Origin: CAIZGX01 sp044349305
GTDB lineage: Bacteria; Bacteroidota; Bacteroidia; Flavobacteriales_D; Sanyastnellaceae
Assembly: GCA_044349305.1 (NCBI GenBank)
Contig: JBIKRF010000039.1
Location: 1-20,473, forward strand
Length of the DNA: 20,473 nucleotides
Direction: 5' to 3'
Shown: piece after piece, positions 8,193-16,140 of the stretch
Layout of the letters: each line of letters opens with the position of its first letter
Position numbering within the stretch: the first letter of the stretch is position 1
The notes under the pieces: model-generated
What the model was told of the DNA's origin: nothing
The model's database searches: none
Seen by the model: the letters and a program-made list of their open reading frames with translations, nothing else
Program-made: the position numbers and the translations under genes

Positions 8193-8936
8193 ATGGCAAT
8201 TTCGAAAAAAATAGCAAAGACAAGAATAGAGCAAGACGATATCTATTCAATTCCGATAGACGAGTTCTTTAAGTCAGCATTCTCTGTTGACTGTGTCATC
8301 TTTGGTTATCATGAAAGAGAACTGAAAGTTTTGCTGATTCAAAGAGGTACAGACCCTTACCAAGATTTTTGGGCATTGCCAGGAGACTTGGTATATCCAT
8401 ATGAAGATTTAGATGATTCTGCTCAGCGTGTTTTGAACGATTTAACTTCGCTTTCAGATGTTTCTATGCGTCAGGTGCACACTTTCGGAAAGGTGAACCG
8501 CCATCCTTTAGGACGTGTAATTACTGTGGGTTATATAGCATTGGTGGAATTAATGGATATTAATCCGCTCCCCTCTAAGTGGGCGAAACAAACCAAGTGG
8601 CATAGCATAAAACGCATGCCGAAATTAGCTTTCGATCACAAAGAGATTTTAAATGAAAGTTTCAGAGCGTTGAAAGATATTATTGTCGCAGAACCTCTTT
8701 GGAGCAAGGTGCTTCCAGAAAAATTTACCCTCACCGAATTCCAAGCAATTTTCGAAACGATTTTGCAAAGGGAATTCGATAAGGGTAATTTCAGAAAGAA
8801 AATCAACGGATTGAAATTCTTAATACGATTGGACGAGTCTCAACAAAATGTACGTCACCGTCCTTCTAGCTTATACCGCTTCGACGCTAAACTGTTTAAA
8901 CAATATCGCGACAAAGGGTTTGTTTTCGAGTTCTAA
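8193..8936 (+). CDS. Nudix-domain transcriptional regulator (NrtR/AraR-like) with degenerate Nudix box
   Basis: 247 aa from this start. Residues about 26-165 form a Nudix-like domain (FFKSAFSVDCVIFG, LKVLLIQRG, FWALPGDLV). Residues about 166-245 form a winged-helix-like DNA-binding region (FTLTEFQAIFETIL...GNFRKKI), as in the NrtR family. Where active Nudix enzymes have RExxEExG, this protein has R79-V-L-N-D-L-T-S, so the metal-binding glutamates are gone and a ligand sensor rather than a hydrolase is likely. Bacteroidetes relatives such as AraR control sugar use. Three in-frame ATGs exist: 8100 lies inside an operator copy, 8163 is possible, and 8193 starts MAISKK close to where the conserved region begins; none has a clear Shine-Dalgarno. 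It diverges from the 1392-aa module gene and converges on the 324-aa module gene with only 8 bases between stops. Effector unknown; an oligosaccharide or phosphosugar is inferred from context. Confidence 0.85.
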   Translation: MAISKKIAKTRIEQDDIYSIPIDEFFKSAFSVDCVIFGYHERELKVLLIQRGTDPYQDFWALPGDLVYPYEDLDDSAQRVLNDLTSLSDVSMRQVHTFGKVNRHPLGRVITVGYIALVELMDINPLPSKWAKQTKWHSIKRMPKLAFDHKEILNESFRALKDIIVAEPLWSKVLPEKFTLTEFQAIFETILQREFDKGNFRKKINGLKFLIRLDESQQNVRHRPSSLYRFDAKLFKQYRDKGFVFEF

Positions 8937-8944
8937 TTAACTTC

Positions 8945-9919
8945 TTACAACTTCACGAAACGTTGAGTGGTCGCGCCTTTCGCGGTCACTACCTGCACGT
9001 GATAAATTCCGGCTGGAAGTGATTCAGTGTTCACTTGAACGTTGTTATTCAAGGCTACAGTTGGAAGAGAAATACGCTTTCCTGTGTTGTCTAAAACAGA
9101 GAGACTCTTTACTAAAGAAGAGCTTTGAATTAAGAACGAACCTTGAACTGGATTGGGGTAGATAGAAAATGCATTTTCAGTTTCTTCTTCAACATTAATT
9201 CCTCCACAATCTATACAACTTCCGTAACAAACGGTGTCCATTACTAGCGTTCCAGATACGTCCAAAGTTCTGTTTGTGAAACCAGAATTTGTAACCGTGC
9301 AAGGATCTCCAGCTGTAAGTGCTTCAGAACCTGCCCACGTGTCGTAAGCGTACTTATACTCATAAGTACCCGAGTTTAAGGCGATGATAAGTTCCCAAAT
9401 GTTGTCACCGTTTGCATCGCTCATGGGCGCGCAACCACCGCACCAGTTGTTGAATGTTCCGTTCACTTCAGGAATTGAGAATGTTGCTCCGCTGTTGTTC
9501 ATATCAACAACAAATGTGATGTTGTAAGGTCCAACCGATTCACCGCAAGCAGCGCAGCTTCCCCAACAAACAACAGGTAAGGTATCAGCTACAGATACGT
9601 TTAAAACACGATTGGTATAAATGCCAGTGGTCATTGTGCATGAACTTCCAGAAACTAACGTCTCTTGACCCGCCCAGTTGTCAAATGAATATTTGTATTC
9701 GTAGGTTCCAGGAGCTAACGAAATAGTTAAATCCCAAACACCATCGCCGTTTGCATCGCTCATTGGCGCGCAGTTTCCGCACCATGCGTTAAAGATACCG
9801 TTTACTTCAGGAGTAGTGAATCCGGTTACGCCGTTCATGTCTACTTGAAAGGTAACATCGACTTGAGCCGTTGCGCTCAAAGAGAAAATTGTAAAGAATA
9901 AGAATAGTGTTTTTTTCAT
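8945..9919 (-). CDS. Small T9SS-exported protein with two six-Cys carbohydrate-binding-like modules
   Basis: 324 aa. Signal peptide 1-18 (SLSATA|QVD). Canonical modules at about 20-125 and 132-238, each with WCGxC, one central Cys and VC(W/Y)GSCxxC. An acidic linker (EEETE) leads to a T9SS type A sorting domain, about 252-324 (YPNPVQG, ending RFVKL). It is the minimal member of the three-protein family: two modules plus export/anchoring signal and nothing else. Module 2 is closest to the last module of the 1100-aa protein. It is transcribed away from the plus-strand hydrolase operon, with its promoter/operator in the shared 135-bp intergenic region. No terminator is visible before the convergent regulator gene. 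Confidence 0.9.
   Translation of the reverse strand: MKKTLFLFFTIFSLSATAQVDVTFQVDMNGVTGFTTPEVNGIFNAWCGNCAPMSDANGDGVWDLTISLAPGTYEYKYSFDNWAGQETLVSGSSCTMTTGIYTNRVLNVSVADTLPVVCWGSCAACGESVGPYNITFVVDMNNSGATFSIPEVNGTFNNWCGGCAPMSDANGDNIWELIIALNSGTYEYKYAYDTWAGSEALTAGDPCTVTNSGFTNRTLDVSGTLVMDTVCYGSCIDCGGINVEEETENAFSIYPNPVQGSFLIQSSSLVKSLSVLDNTGKRISLPTVALNNNVQVNTESLPAGIYHVQVVTAKGATTQRFVKL
9206..9862 (-). repeat. Two tandem canonical six-Cys modules
   Basis: Residues 20-238 of the 324-aa protein, period about 112 codons. The second copy carries NNSGATFSIPEVNG in place of the usual TGFTTPEVNG. Confidence 0.85.
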
Positions 9920-9933
9920 AATCTAGTTTTTTG

Positions 9934-9965
9934 CTAATTTAGAGAAATTGTACTTTATACAAAAA
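9934..9965 (-). promoter_or_regulatory. Promoter and overlapping operator of the 324-aa module gene, shared intergenic region with the hydrolase operon
   Basis: Minus strand: TTG (9962-9960), 18-bp spacer, TAAATTAG (9941-9934). The element TTTTTGT-N7-ACAATT is at 9965-9946; here the core TTGTA-N5-TACAA is a perfect 5-bp-arm palindrome, the best of the four. The plus-strand operon starts 90 bases beyond it. For that operon only a weak -7-like TACTTTG (10016-10022) is visible, with no well-spaced -33 box. Confidence 0.68.
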
Positions 9966-10054
9966 GGTTTTAATACATTTGTTTTTATTGTATGAATGTT
10001 TATTGAATTGTTGTGTACTTTGCCGGCGGTTCCTTCAACTGAAATGAATTACTA

Positions 10055-11431
10055 ATGAAAAACAAAATTGCTCGTTTCTTGTTCGTTTTCTCGGCTTTTA
10101 TTGTCAGTGCTCATTATTGCACAGCACAGCGAGACGGGGTTTTCCTAGGCAGTGTTGGTGCTATACCGGTTACAGTTATTCAGGAAGAAACAGGTGCTTG
10201 GCGTCTTTTGCGTAATGGCAAGCCATATGATGTGCGCGGTGCTGGTGGAAATGTTCAACTTGATAAATTGGTGCAAATTGGAGGGAACTCTATTCGCACC
10301 TGGAGCACGGACAATGCAAAAGAAATTTTAGACCAGGCCCAAGCAAAAGGATTAACGGTAATGCTTGGATTGTGGGTGCAGCACGAACGTCACGGTTTCG
10401 ATTACAACGACGAAAAGAAAGTTGCTGCGCAGTTGGAAGGTTTCAAAAAAGTAATTCTTCAATTCAAAGATCATCCTGCTCTTTTGATGTGGGGAATTGG
10501 AAACGAAGTGGATTTGTTCTATTCAAACACGCGTGTTTGGGCTGCCATTAATGACATTGCGAAGTTCATTCACGAAGTTGACCACAATCATCCGACTTCT
10601 ACCGTAACAGCGGGGTTGGACGAGAAAGAAGTGAAGTTGATTCTGCGCGATGCGCCAGAGATTGATGTCTATTGTGTGAACACCTACGGCGACATTGCCG
10701 GTGTTCGCAAAAACATTCGCGAGTTTGGGTGGCAGGGTCCATACATGATTACTGAATGGGGTCCAAACGGACATTGGGAAGTAGCCAAGACTAAGTGGGG
10801 AGCACCAGTAGAGCAGAGTAGTTCAGAAAAAGCGAAATCGTATAAAGAGCGCTTGAGCAATGAGATTCAAGCCGACAAAGATTACTGTATAGGCTCTTAT
10901 GTTTTCTTATGGGGACACAAGCAAGAAACCACATCGACTTGGTACGGATTATTCTCGGCAAGCGGAAACGCCTCTGAAGCTGTTGAAGTTCTTCAAAACA
11001 TTTGGAGACCCGGCACGGTGAAAAATAGAACGCCTGTTTTACAATCTCTTCTCGTAAATGGAAAAGCGAAGGGCGATTACATCACGCTAACAGCAGATGA
11101 AATATACGAGGCAAGTGTCGATGTAAAAGATGCCGATGGAGATCTTTTGAAATCGGCTTGGGTTATTGTTCCTGAAAGCCGCGACATCAAATCGGGAGGA
11201 GATGCAGAGAGCGCACCCACGCCAATACCCGGATTATTTAAAAAGAAACTCACAACAAGCGCGAAGTTTTTTGCCCCTTCTGTTGAAGGAGCATACCGAT
11301 TATTTTTTGAAACGGAAGATGGAAAGGGCCATTACGCTTATTCAAATGTGCCGTTTTATGTGATGCCAAGAAAAGAGGGGCAGGCGCCTAAACGTGCGGT
11401 CTCATTCAAACGAATCGAATTTCAACCTTAA
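10055..11431 (+). CDS. Secreted clan GH-A glycoside hydrolase, candidate GH158-type endo-beta-1,3-glucanase
   Basis: 458 aa. Signal peptide about 1-25 (CTAQ|RDG). Residues about 40-320 look like a TIM barrel: NGKPYDVRGAGG (54-65), GGNSIRTW (76-83), LGLWVQHERHGFD (104-116), MWGIGNE151 and ITE234WGPNGHWE. E151 after Asn and E234 before Trp fit the acid/base and nucleophile of clan GH-A enzymes. Residues about 320-455 form a beta-rich Ig-like C-terminal domain. Barrel plus Ig-like domain next to GH16 and GH3 genes recalls GH158 enzymes of gut Bacteroides 1,3-glucan loci; automatic annotation may call it GH2 TIM-barrel-like. Clan assignment is firm, the family is inferred. It opens a seven-gene operon; the next gene starts 5 bases after its stop. 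No lipobox and no T9SS domain are seen, so it is periplasmic or released. Confidence 0.72.
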   Translation: MKNKIARFLFVFSAFIVSAHYCTAQRDGVFLGSVGAIPVTVIQEETGAWRLLRNGKPYDVRGAGGNVQLDKLVQIGGNSIRTWSTDNAKEILDQAQAKGLTVMLGLWVQHERHGFDYNDEKKVAAQLEGFKKVILQFKDHPALLMWGIGNEVDLFYSNTRVWAAINDIAKFIHEVDHNHPTSTVTAGLDEKEVKLILRDAPEIDVYCVNTYGDIAGVRKNIREFGWQGPYMITEWGPNGHWEVAKTKWGAPVEQSSSEKAKSYKERLSNEIQADKDYCIGSYVFLWGHKQETTSTWYGLFSASGNASEAVEVLQNIWRPGTVKNRTPVLQSLLVNGKAKGDYITLTADEIYEASVDVKDADGDLLKSAWVIVPESRDIKSGGDAESAPTPIPGLFKKKLTTSAKFFAPSVEGAYRLFFETEDGKGHYAYSNVPFYVMPRKEGQAPKRAVSFKRIEFQP

Positions 11432-11436
11432 CGCGA

Positions 11437-13383
11437 ATGAAGTGTAATTTCAAATATCTGATTTCTATTGTAGCACTTCTTTTTTTGGTTGAAGGAAATA
11501 GCGCGTGGGGACAGATCAGTAACCTAACTTCTTCTTACGGACTTTATCCGAAGAAGGATTCATTAACTCCAGGAAAGATAAGTGTTTCGGGGTTTTATCG
11601 TTTTTTTGGAACGTATACAAGGCAGAATAATCCATATCAGCTAACAGTTCCTGGCGACACCGTTTTGCCGAGAAGTTTTTTCATTGGTGACGATGCTCAG
11701 CTTCCGAATTTGTTGGTGAATGTGGCAGGACAATTTTCAGACAAATCAAGTTGGGGATTCGATTTAAGAATGTTTCAATTTTTAAATGGTACTATAAATC
11801 CCTCATACGGTTCTCAAGTAGCAGATTCATTGCGCCCAAGCATTCAAAAGCCCTTAGGAACTGTTGCCTTAGGTGGAAATTTGGGAACCATGTTGGGTAT
11901 GAATTTGTACGGAAATTTCAAAACCAAATACGGACAATGGGGTGTGCGTGTGGGGGGTATTCAATGGTTGAGTATTTCCGATTTGACATTTGGTTCTTTT
12001 AGAGGATACAATCGTTTTATGTTGTTTGAAAGAAACCCATGGGATCCTATGGGAAGTAATGCTGCCTCACGATATCAGCAGTACTTCGATCAAGGAAGCA
12101 TAGACCAAGATTCGCGTTGGGGTAACAGAGCATTTCAAGGTGTAGTTATCGAAGGAAAAGAATTACCGAAAGATTTTTACTTCTTGGGAATGGTTGGAAA
12201 GAGTGAGATCAATGGTGGATTTTCTGTCGTTCCGAACTATTCCTACGGCGGTAAATTATTGCACAAGGGAAAGAAGAACGGCTTCATCGCATTGAATACC
12301 TTCAATAGCGTCAACTACACCGATAGTCTTGCACGAGAGGCTTTCGGATTGAATGTGGTAACATTGGAAGGTGTAACTACTATTAAGGGTCACACACTGA
12401 AAGCCGAGGCCGGTGCAGGAAATTATTTCAGTCCGAGACATACAAGAGGTTGGGGCGAAGCCCTCCAAGTACGTTGGTCTACACCAATTATTGGCAATAG
12501 ACCAATTTTGGAGATGCATGCTTTTCGCTTAAGTCCGAAGGTGGTCAATAACTCATCAATATTTTGGAACACAGCCACAAGCGAATATTCTTCGAATGAG
12601 ATTCCAGCAGGAAGTGTCGGTAGTTCTTCTCTGCTTCAGCCATTCGGAAGTTCAATGATTCGTCTTGGACAAATGACCAATAACCGTCAAGGTTTGAATT
12701 TGAATGTGCAGTGGGGAACGAAGAAATTTAAGTTCAGCGGCGGAATGGGCGCATCTTCAGAAATAGAATCAGCAGCTGCAGTTATTACCTATGGACACCC
12801 TGTAAATAGTGTCACACGCTCGCGCTTCTGGCGTTGGCAGTTCCCTGCGAATGTTGGTCCCTATGGAAGATATTCAGATATCTACAGAGACGTTTATGAA
12901 ACGGTTCAACTTTCCGACGACAGCTCTGGCGTGGTCGTAAACAAAAAGTACTTCAATGTTGCCGAGGCGCAATTGAAGTATCAAGGGAAAGTTGGTTCGC
13001 ATAAAATATTTTTCTTCTCCTTGCTTCAAGCACAAAGTGCGGGTAGAAGATTCTCACCTATTTTGGTTACGAATGAACGTGCCTATGTGCGCCAGTATTC
13101 TTCAGAATTGGAGACATACTTTGAGTTGACACCAACAGTAATGTTGAACGGATACATTGGTTATGAAAGAACGATTGCTAACTATTTGACGAACATCGAT
13201 GAAGTTTCAAGAAGACCTAGAAACCAATATGGAAAAGGTTACGGCTTGGGTGTAGATGTTGAATTAGGTAGAAATACAAGATTGTACTTACGTCACCGTT
13301 GGTTCTCTTTCGAGGATAGAAGTTTCTCGTTAGATCATTTCAATGGAAGGGAATTAGTGGTTGAATTAAAAGCGTTTTTTTAA
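11437..13383 (+). CDS. Outer-membrane beta-barrel-like protein, first of a pair
   Basis: 648 aa, family not recognised. Signal peptide about 1-25 (NSAWG|QIS). The rest is rich in alternating hydrophobic/aromatic strands and glycine turns, for example KISVSGFYRFFGTYTR, WGVRVGGIQWLSI, TRLYLRHRWFSFEDR, and ends in KAFF with a C-terminal Phe, the usual signature of BAM-inserted barrels. There is no N-terminal carboxypeptidase-regulatory-like domain and no TonB plug such as SusC-type transporters have, and SusC proteins are about 1000 aa. Co-transcribed with glucan-degrading enzymes and overlapping the next barrel gene by one base (TAATG). A porin-like role for glucan oligosaccharides is inferred from context. 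It could instead be a structural or export barrel. Confidence 0.7.
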   Translation: MKCNFKYLISIVALLFLVEGNSAWGQISNLTSSYGLYPKKDSLTPGKISVSGFYRFFGTYTRQNNPYQLTVPGDTVLPRSFFIGDDAQLPNLLVNVAGQFSDKSSWGFDLRMFQFLNGTINPSYGSQVADSLRPSIQKPLGTVALGGNLGTMLGMNLYGNFKTKYGQWGVRVGGIQWLSISDLTFGSFRGYNRFMLFERNPWDPMGSNAASRYQQYFDQGSIDQDSRWGNRAFQGVVIEGKELPKDFYFLGMVGKSEINGGFSVVPNYSYGGKLLHKGKKNGFIALNTFNSVNYTDSLAREAFGLNVVTLEGVTTIKGHTLKAEAGAGNYFSPRHTRGWGEALQVRWSTPIIGNRPILEMHAFRLSPKVVNNSSIFWNTATSEYSSNEIPAGSVGSSSLLQPFGSSMIRLGQMTNNRQGLNLNVQWGTKKFKFSGGMGASSEIESAAAVITYGHPVNSVTRSRFWRWQFPANVGPYGRYSDIYRDVYETVQLSDDSSGVVVNKKYFNVAEAQLKYQGKVGSHKIFFFSLLQAQSAGRRFSPILVTNERAYVRQYSSELETYFELTPTVMLNGYIGYERTIANYLTNIDEVSRRPRNQYGKGYGLGVDVELGRNTRLYLRHRWFSFEDRSFSLDHFNGRELVVELKAFF

Positions 13384-15131
13384 TGAAAAATAAATTGCAC
13401 ATAGTTGTTGGAATTGCTGCGCTTGTAGTAACTCAGTTTGTTTCAGCACAGGAAAAAGATTTAAGAAAGATTGTCTTCACCGGCGCTGCGCGCGGACTTT
13501 ATTTTGGCGATAGAATTGGCCAAGATGAGGATACTCTGTCCCCTTCAAGCGTTGGTGATACAGTCACAATTCCCCGCATGAATAGTGGTCATACGTTGGT
13601 TGATTTAGGAATGAATATTCGTCCAAACAGAAACACTGAAATTCAAGGTATGGTGCGTGTTCGCAACGACTACGGTGGATTTTGGGGATCTGGTGTTAGC
13701 TTTGATATTCGTCAACTATACATCAAAGGTGTGGCCGGCGGAATTGTTCGTTATCAATTAGGAGACATTAATTACAAACTATCTCCCTACACACTTTCAA
13801 ATACCCAACAAGAAATTATTTCGCAAGGTCCAGTTGTGTTTCAACAACAAACGCGTTTAATGAATTACGATAATTTTTATGCAGCAGATAGTTCTTGGAG
13901 ACAACAAGGTGCTGCTGCTGAATTCGGATTGCAGTTTGCGAAATTTGTTAAAGAGCTACAATTTCATACCGTTGCAACGCGTGTTCGAACGTCTGATTTT
14001 GGAAGCATAAACGACCGTTTATTTGCAGGTTACAATGTGAACTTGGTTCAAAGTAATTTCCTTGAAATAGGAGTGAATCATGTAACACTTTTCGATATTG
14101 AAGGAACTTCTCGGAATTTAAGTACCTTCCACAACCCAGTGACAACGGGGACTTTGTTGTTGAAGAAAGAAATTGCCGGATGGAAGATGAAGGCAAATGT
14201 GGAAGCAGGAACTTCAAAAACCTATTATGAGAAATTCGAAGGTTCACCAGAAACCAATGGTAAAATTTTCGATGCGAAATGGATAGGGTCAAACACTTCA
14301 GAGGGAGTAACTGTTGAAGCCGGTTGGAAATATGTAAGCACAGATTTCCGCAGCCCAGGCGCACAAACCAAGCGTGTGAATTACAATTACCAGCCTACTT
14401 CTTTCGGAAGAATTACCAATGATCAGGTGGTTAGAAATTTAACATCATTTGATTTAATGCGTGAATCGAACGCATACAACCGTCAGCTTTCTTCCAACCT
14501 AATGTTAACGCAACCGAAGTACGATAACATTACCCCATATGGCGCAGCAACTCCGAATAGACAGGGGGTAACAGTTCATGTAAAATATGTGAGTCCAAGT
14601 AAATTGTATGAGCTTTCTGGAACAAATTTGATGTTGCAAGAAACGCGCGGAGAAGGAACTGCTTTACCTCGTAAGTTTATGCGTTTAGAGGCTAAGGCTG
14701 TTGGTCACCTCAATGAACTTATTGGAAATGCCGACAGGTTATTCGATGTAACGGTTCGTTACAGAAACGACAATACATCTCGTGCGGCTGAAGAAAACGT
14801 TCGTGCTGTTGACCTTTCAACTCAGATTTTTTCGGTTGGAATGGAGTACGAGTTTTCTGAGAATTGGGATTTGATGCTAGGAGTTCAGCAAATTAAATTC
14901 AATGGATTTGATTTTACCGCTGTTCGCAATAACTTCTCGGAAATTTATTACTTTAACGAATACCAAACAGATGGCATGGAGTTCATGGAGGCAGCTGGTT
15001 TGCGTTACCGTTTTTCTGAGAAATCTAGCTTATCTGTGAATCTTTCGAACTTTAAGAATACAGATGATTTCGATGCAACACAGAATTATTCTATTCGTCA
15101 GTTTATGTTACTTTATCAAATGAATTTTTAA
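13383..15131 (+). CDS. Outer-membrane beta-barrel-like protein, second of a pair
   Basis: 582 aa, family not recognised. Signal peptide about 1-22 (QFVSA|QEK). Strand-like segments occur throughout (IVFTGAARGLYFG, NTEIQGMVRVRNDYGG, WDLMLGVQQIKFNGFDF, LRYRFSEKSSLSVNLSNF) and the chain ends QMNF with a terminal Phe, as expected for an outer-membrane barrel. No plug domain. It has no obvious sequence similarity by eye to the 648-aa barrel before it, but the one-base overlap implies coupled translation and equimolar synthesis, so the two may form a complex. Transport or glycan-handling role inferred only from the operon. Confidence 0.68.
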   Translation: MKNKLHIVVGIAALVVTQFVSAQEKDLRKIVFTGAARGLYFGDRIGQDEDTLSPSSVGDTVTIPRMNSGHTLVDLGMNIRPNRNTEIQGMVRVRNDYGGFWGSGVSFDIRQLYIKGVAGGIVRYQLGDINYKLSPYTLSNTQQEIISQGPVVFQQQTRLMNYDNFYAADSSWRQQGAAAEFGLQFAKFVKELQFHTVATRVRTSDFGSINDRLFAGYNVNLVQSNFLEIGVNHVTLFDIEGTSRNLSTFHNPVTTGTLLLKKEIAGWKMKANVEAGTSKTYYEKFEGSPETNGKIFDAKWIGSNTSEGVTVEAGWKYVSTDFRSPGAQTKRVNYNYQPTSFGRITNDQVVRNLTSFDLMRESNAYNRQLSSNLMLTQPKYDNITPYGAATPNRQGVTVHVKYVSPSKLYELSGTNLMLQETRGEGTALPRKFMRLEAKAVGHLNELIGNADRLFDVTVRYRNDNTSRAAEENVRAVDLSTQIFSVGMEYEFSENWDLMLGVQQIKFNGFDFTAVRNNFSEIYYFNEYQTDGMEFMEAAGLRYRFSEKSSLSVNLSNFKNTDDFDATQNYSIRQFMLLYQMNF

Positions 15132-15132
15132 T

Positions 15133-16131
15133 ATGAAAAAGACTATTTACTTTTTACTCGTTGCTTCATTGATATATACCTCGTGTAAGGTAGATGAAGA
15201 ATTTGAAGGGCCTTCATTGGTTGATTTGTACGGTGATTTTTCCATAATTGACTCGTTGGATATTACCAATCGCACAGTGAATTTTTCAACAGGAGAGTCC
15301 ACTTCCTTTACAGCGACTTTTTCGAAGAACGTGAATTGGAAATTAGAAGTTACAGGTTTGCAGTCGGGAGCTGTAAAACGTTTTGAAGGTTTTTCAAATT
15401 CTTTAACAGCGGCGAATGCAACTTGGAATGGAACTACAACGGTCCTGCCGATGTTTCGCGTCGAGGATTGTGCGGTTCAACTTACCATAGAGAATGTAGC
15501 AGATACACTGCGAGATACACTTGCTGTTTTAGGATCTAAAGTTTACCAAGGATTTGTTGTTGCCGATTTTGAAAACGGATGGAACCCAGGTTGGAATAAA
15601 TATGTTCAAAGTGGTGCAAGCATGAGTTTTGCGGTACTCACCAACGCCAGTGCTGCTCAGGGTAGTCGTTACTACGAAATGGCAGGAGAGGTTTCTTGGG
15701 ATTGGTTAATTGGTTTAGTGAACATGCCAGGAAGCGCATATGGTGCTACGCACTATCCTTTGACGAGCAACCCTTCCAATTTGTATTTCAATACGATGTT
15801 GTACAAGCCAGCAGGCATTGATAATGGCTTGGTGTTGTTCCAAATAAAAGAAGACGACAATGAAGACGGGATTTACTCTGCTGGTACAGAAGATATGTAC
15901 TCGATTCAAGTGAGCTTAAGCGACAGCGGTTGGTCGAAATTTTCGCAACGCTACGACAATATTCCAACTCTCTTTAATGGCGCACCCGCCGGAGCCATTG
16001 GAAATGGTTTACACGAACCGAACAAGGTGATAGAAGTGTCTACTTTGTTCTTGGCGAATCCAACTTCGGGCTATTCTAAAACTTGGATTGATTACATGAT
16101 ATTCACTGAAGGATCGGCACTCGAGCCTTAA
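15133..16131 (+). CDS. Surface lipoprotein, candidate glycan-binding protein
   Basis: 332 aa. SPII signal with Cys18 (LIYTSC). The residues after the Cys are KVDEEF, close to the Lys plus acidic lipoprotein export signal described in Bacteroidetes, so exposure on the outer surface is likely. Residues about 25-140 look like a beta-sandwich (NRTVNFSTGESTSFTATF...NWKLEV). Residues about 143-330 look like a jelly roll beginning VVADFENGWNPGW and ending KTWIDYMIF, the pattern of galactose-binding-like/CBM domains. It starts one base after the barrel gene stop. A SusE/SGBP-like role as a soluble-glucan capture protein is inferred from operon position; it has no SusD-like TPR helices. Confidence 0.66.
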   Translation: MKKTIYFLLVASLIYTSCKVDEEFEGPSLVDLYGDFSIIDSLDITNRTVNFSTGESTSFTATFSKNVNWKLEVTGLQSGAVKRFEGFSNSLTAANATWNGTTTVLPMFRVEDCAVQLTIENVADTLRDTLAVLGSKVYQGFVVADFENGWNPGWNKYVQSGASMSFAVLTNASAAQGSRYYEMAGEVSWDWLIGLVNMPGSAYGATHYPLTSNPSNLYFNTMLYKPAGIDNGLVLFQIKEDDNEDGIYSAGTEDMYSIQVSLSDSGWSKFSQRYDNIPTLFNGAPAGAIGNGLHEPNKVIEVSTLFLANPTSGYSKTWIDYMIFTEGSALEP

Positions 16132-16140
16132 TTTCTCTAT

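Noticed and set aside
8930..9010. Bidirectional terminator between the regulator and the 324-aa gene
   Set aside because: Only 8 bases separate the stops and no stem followed by a T tract is visible; GC-rich inverted segments near 8970-8990 lie in coding sequence.
22..9862. D-x-N-x-D-G loops as dockerins of a cellulosome-like complex
   Set aside because: Dockerins carry two paired loops with helices in about 60-70 residues; here there is one loop per module within a beta-rich context and no cohesin candidate.
465..9919. WCGNC/WCGGC motifs resembling the thioredoxin active site WCGPC
   Set aside because: The motif lies in a beta-rich repeated module with GTYEYKF strands and no thioredoxin-fold sequence around it; the cysteines fit structural disulfides in a secreted protein.
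9966..10054. Clear promoter for the seven-gene operon
   Set aside because: Only TACTTTG at 10016-10022 resembles a -7 box; the nearest suitable TTG is 25 bp away, so no promoter is claimed.
11437..15131. SusC/TonB-dependent receptor
   Set aside because: Both proteins are too short and lack a plug domain and a carboxypeptidase-regulatory-like N-terminus.
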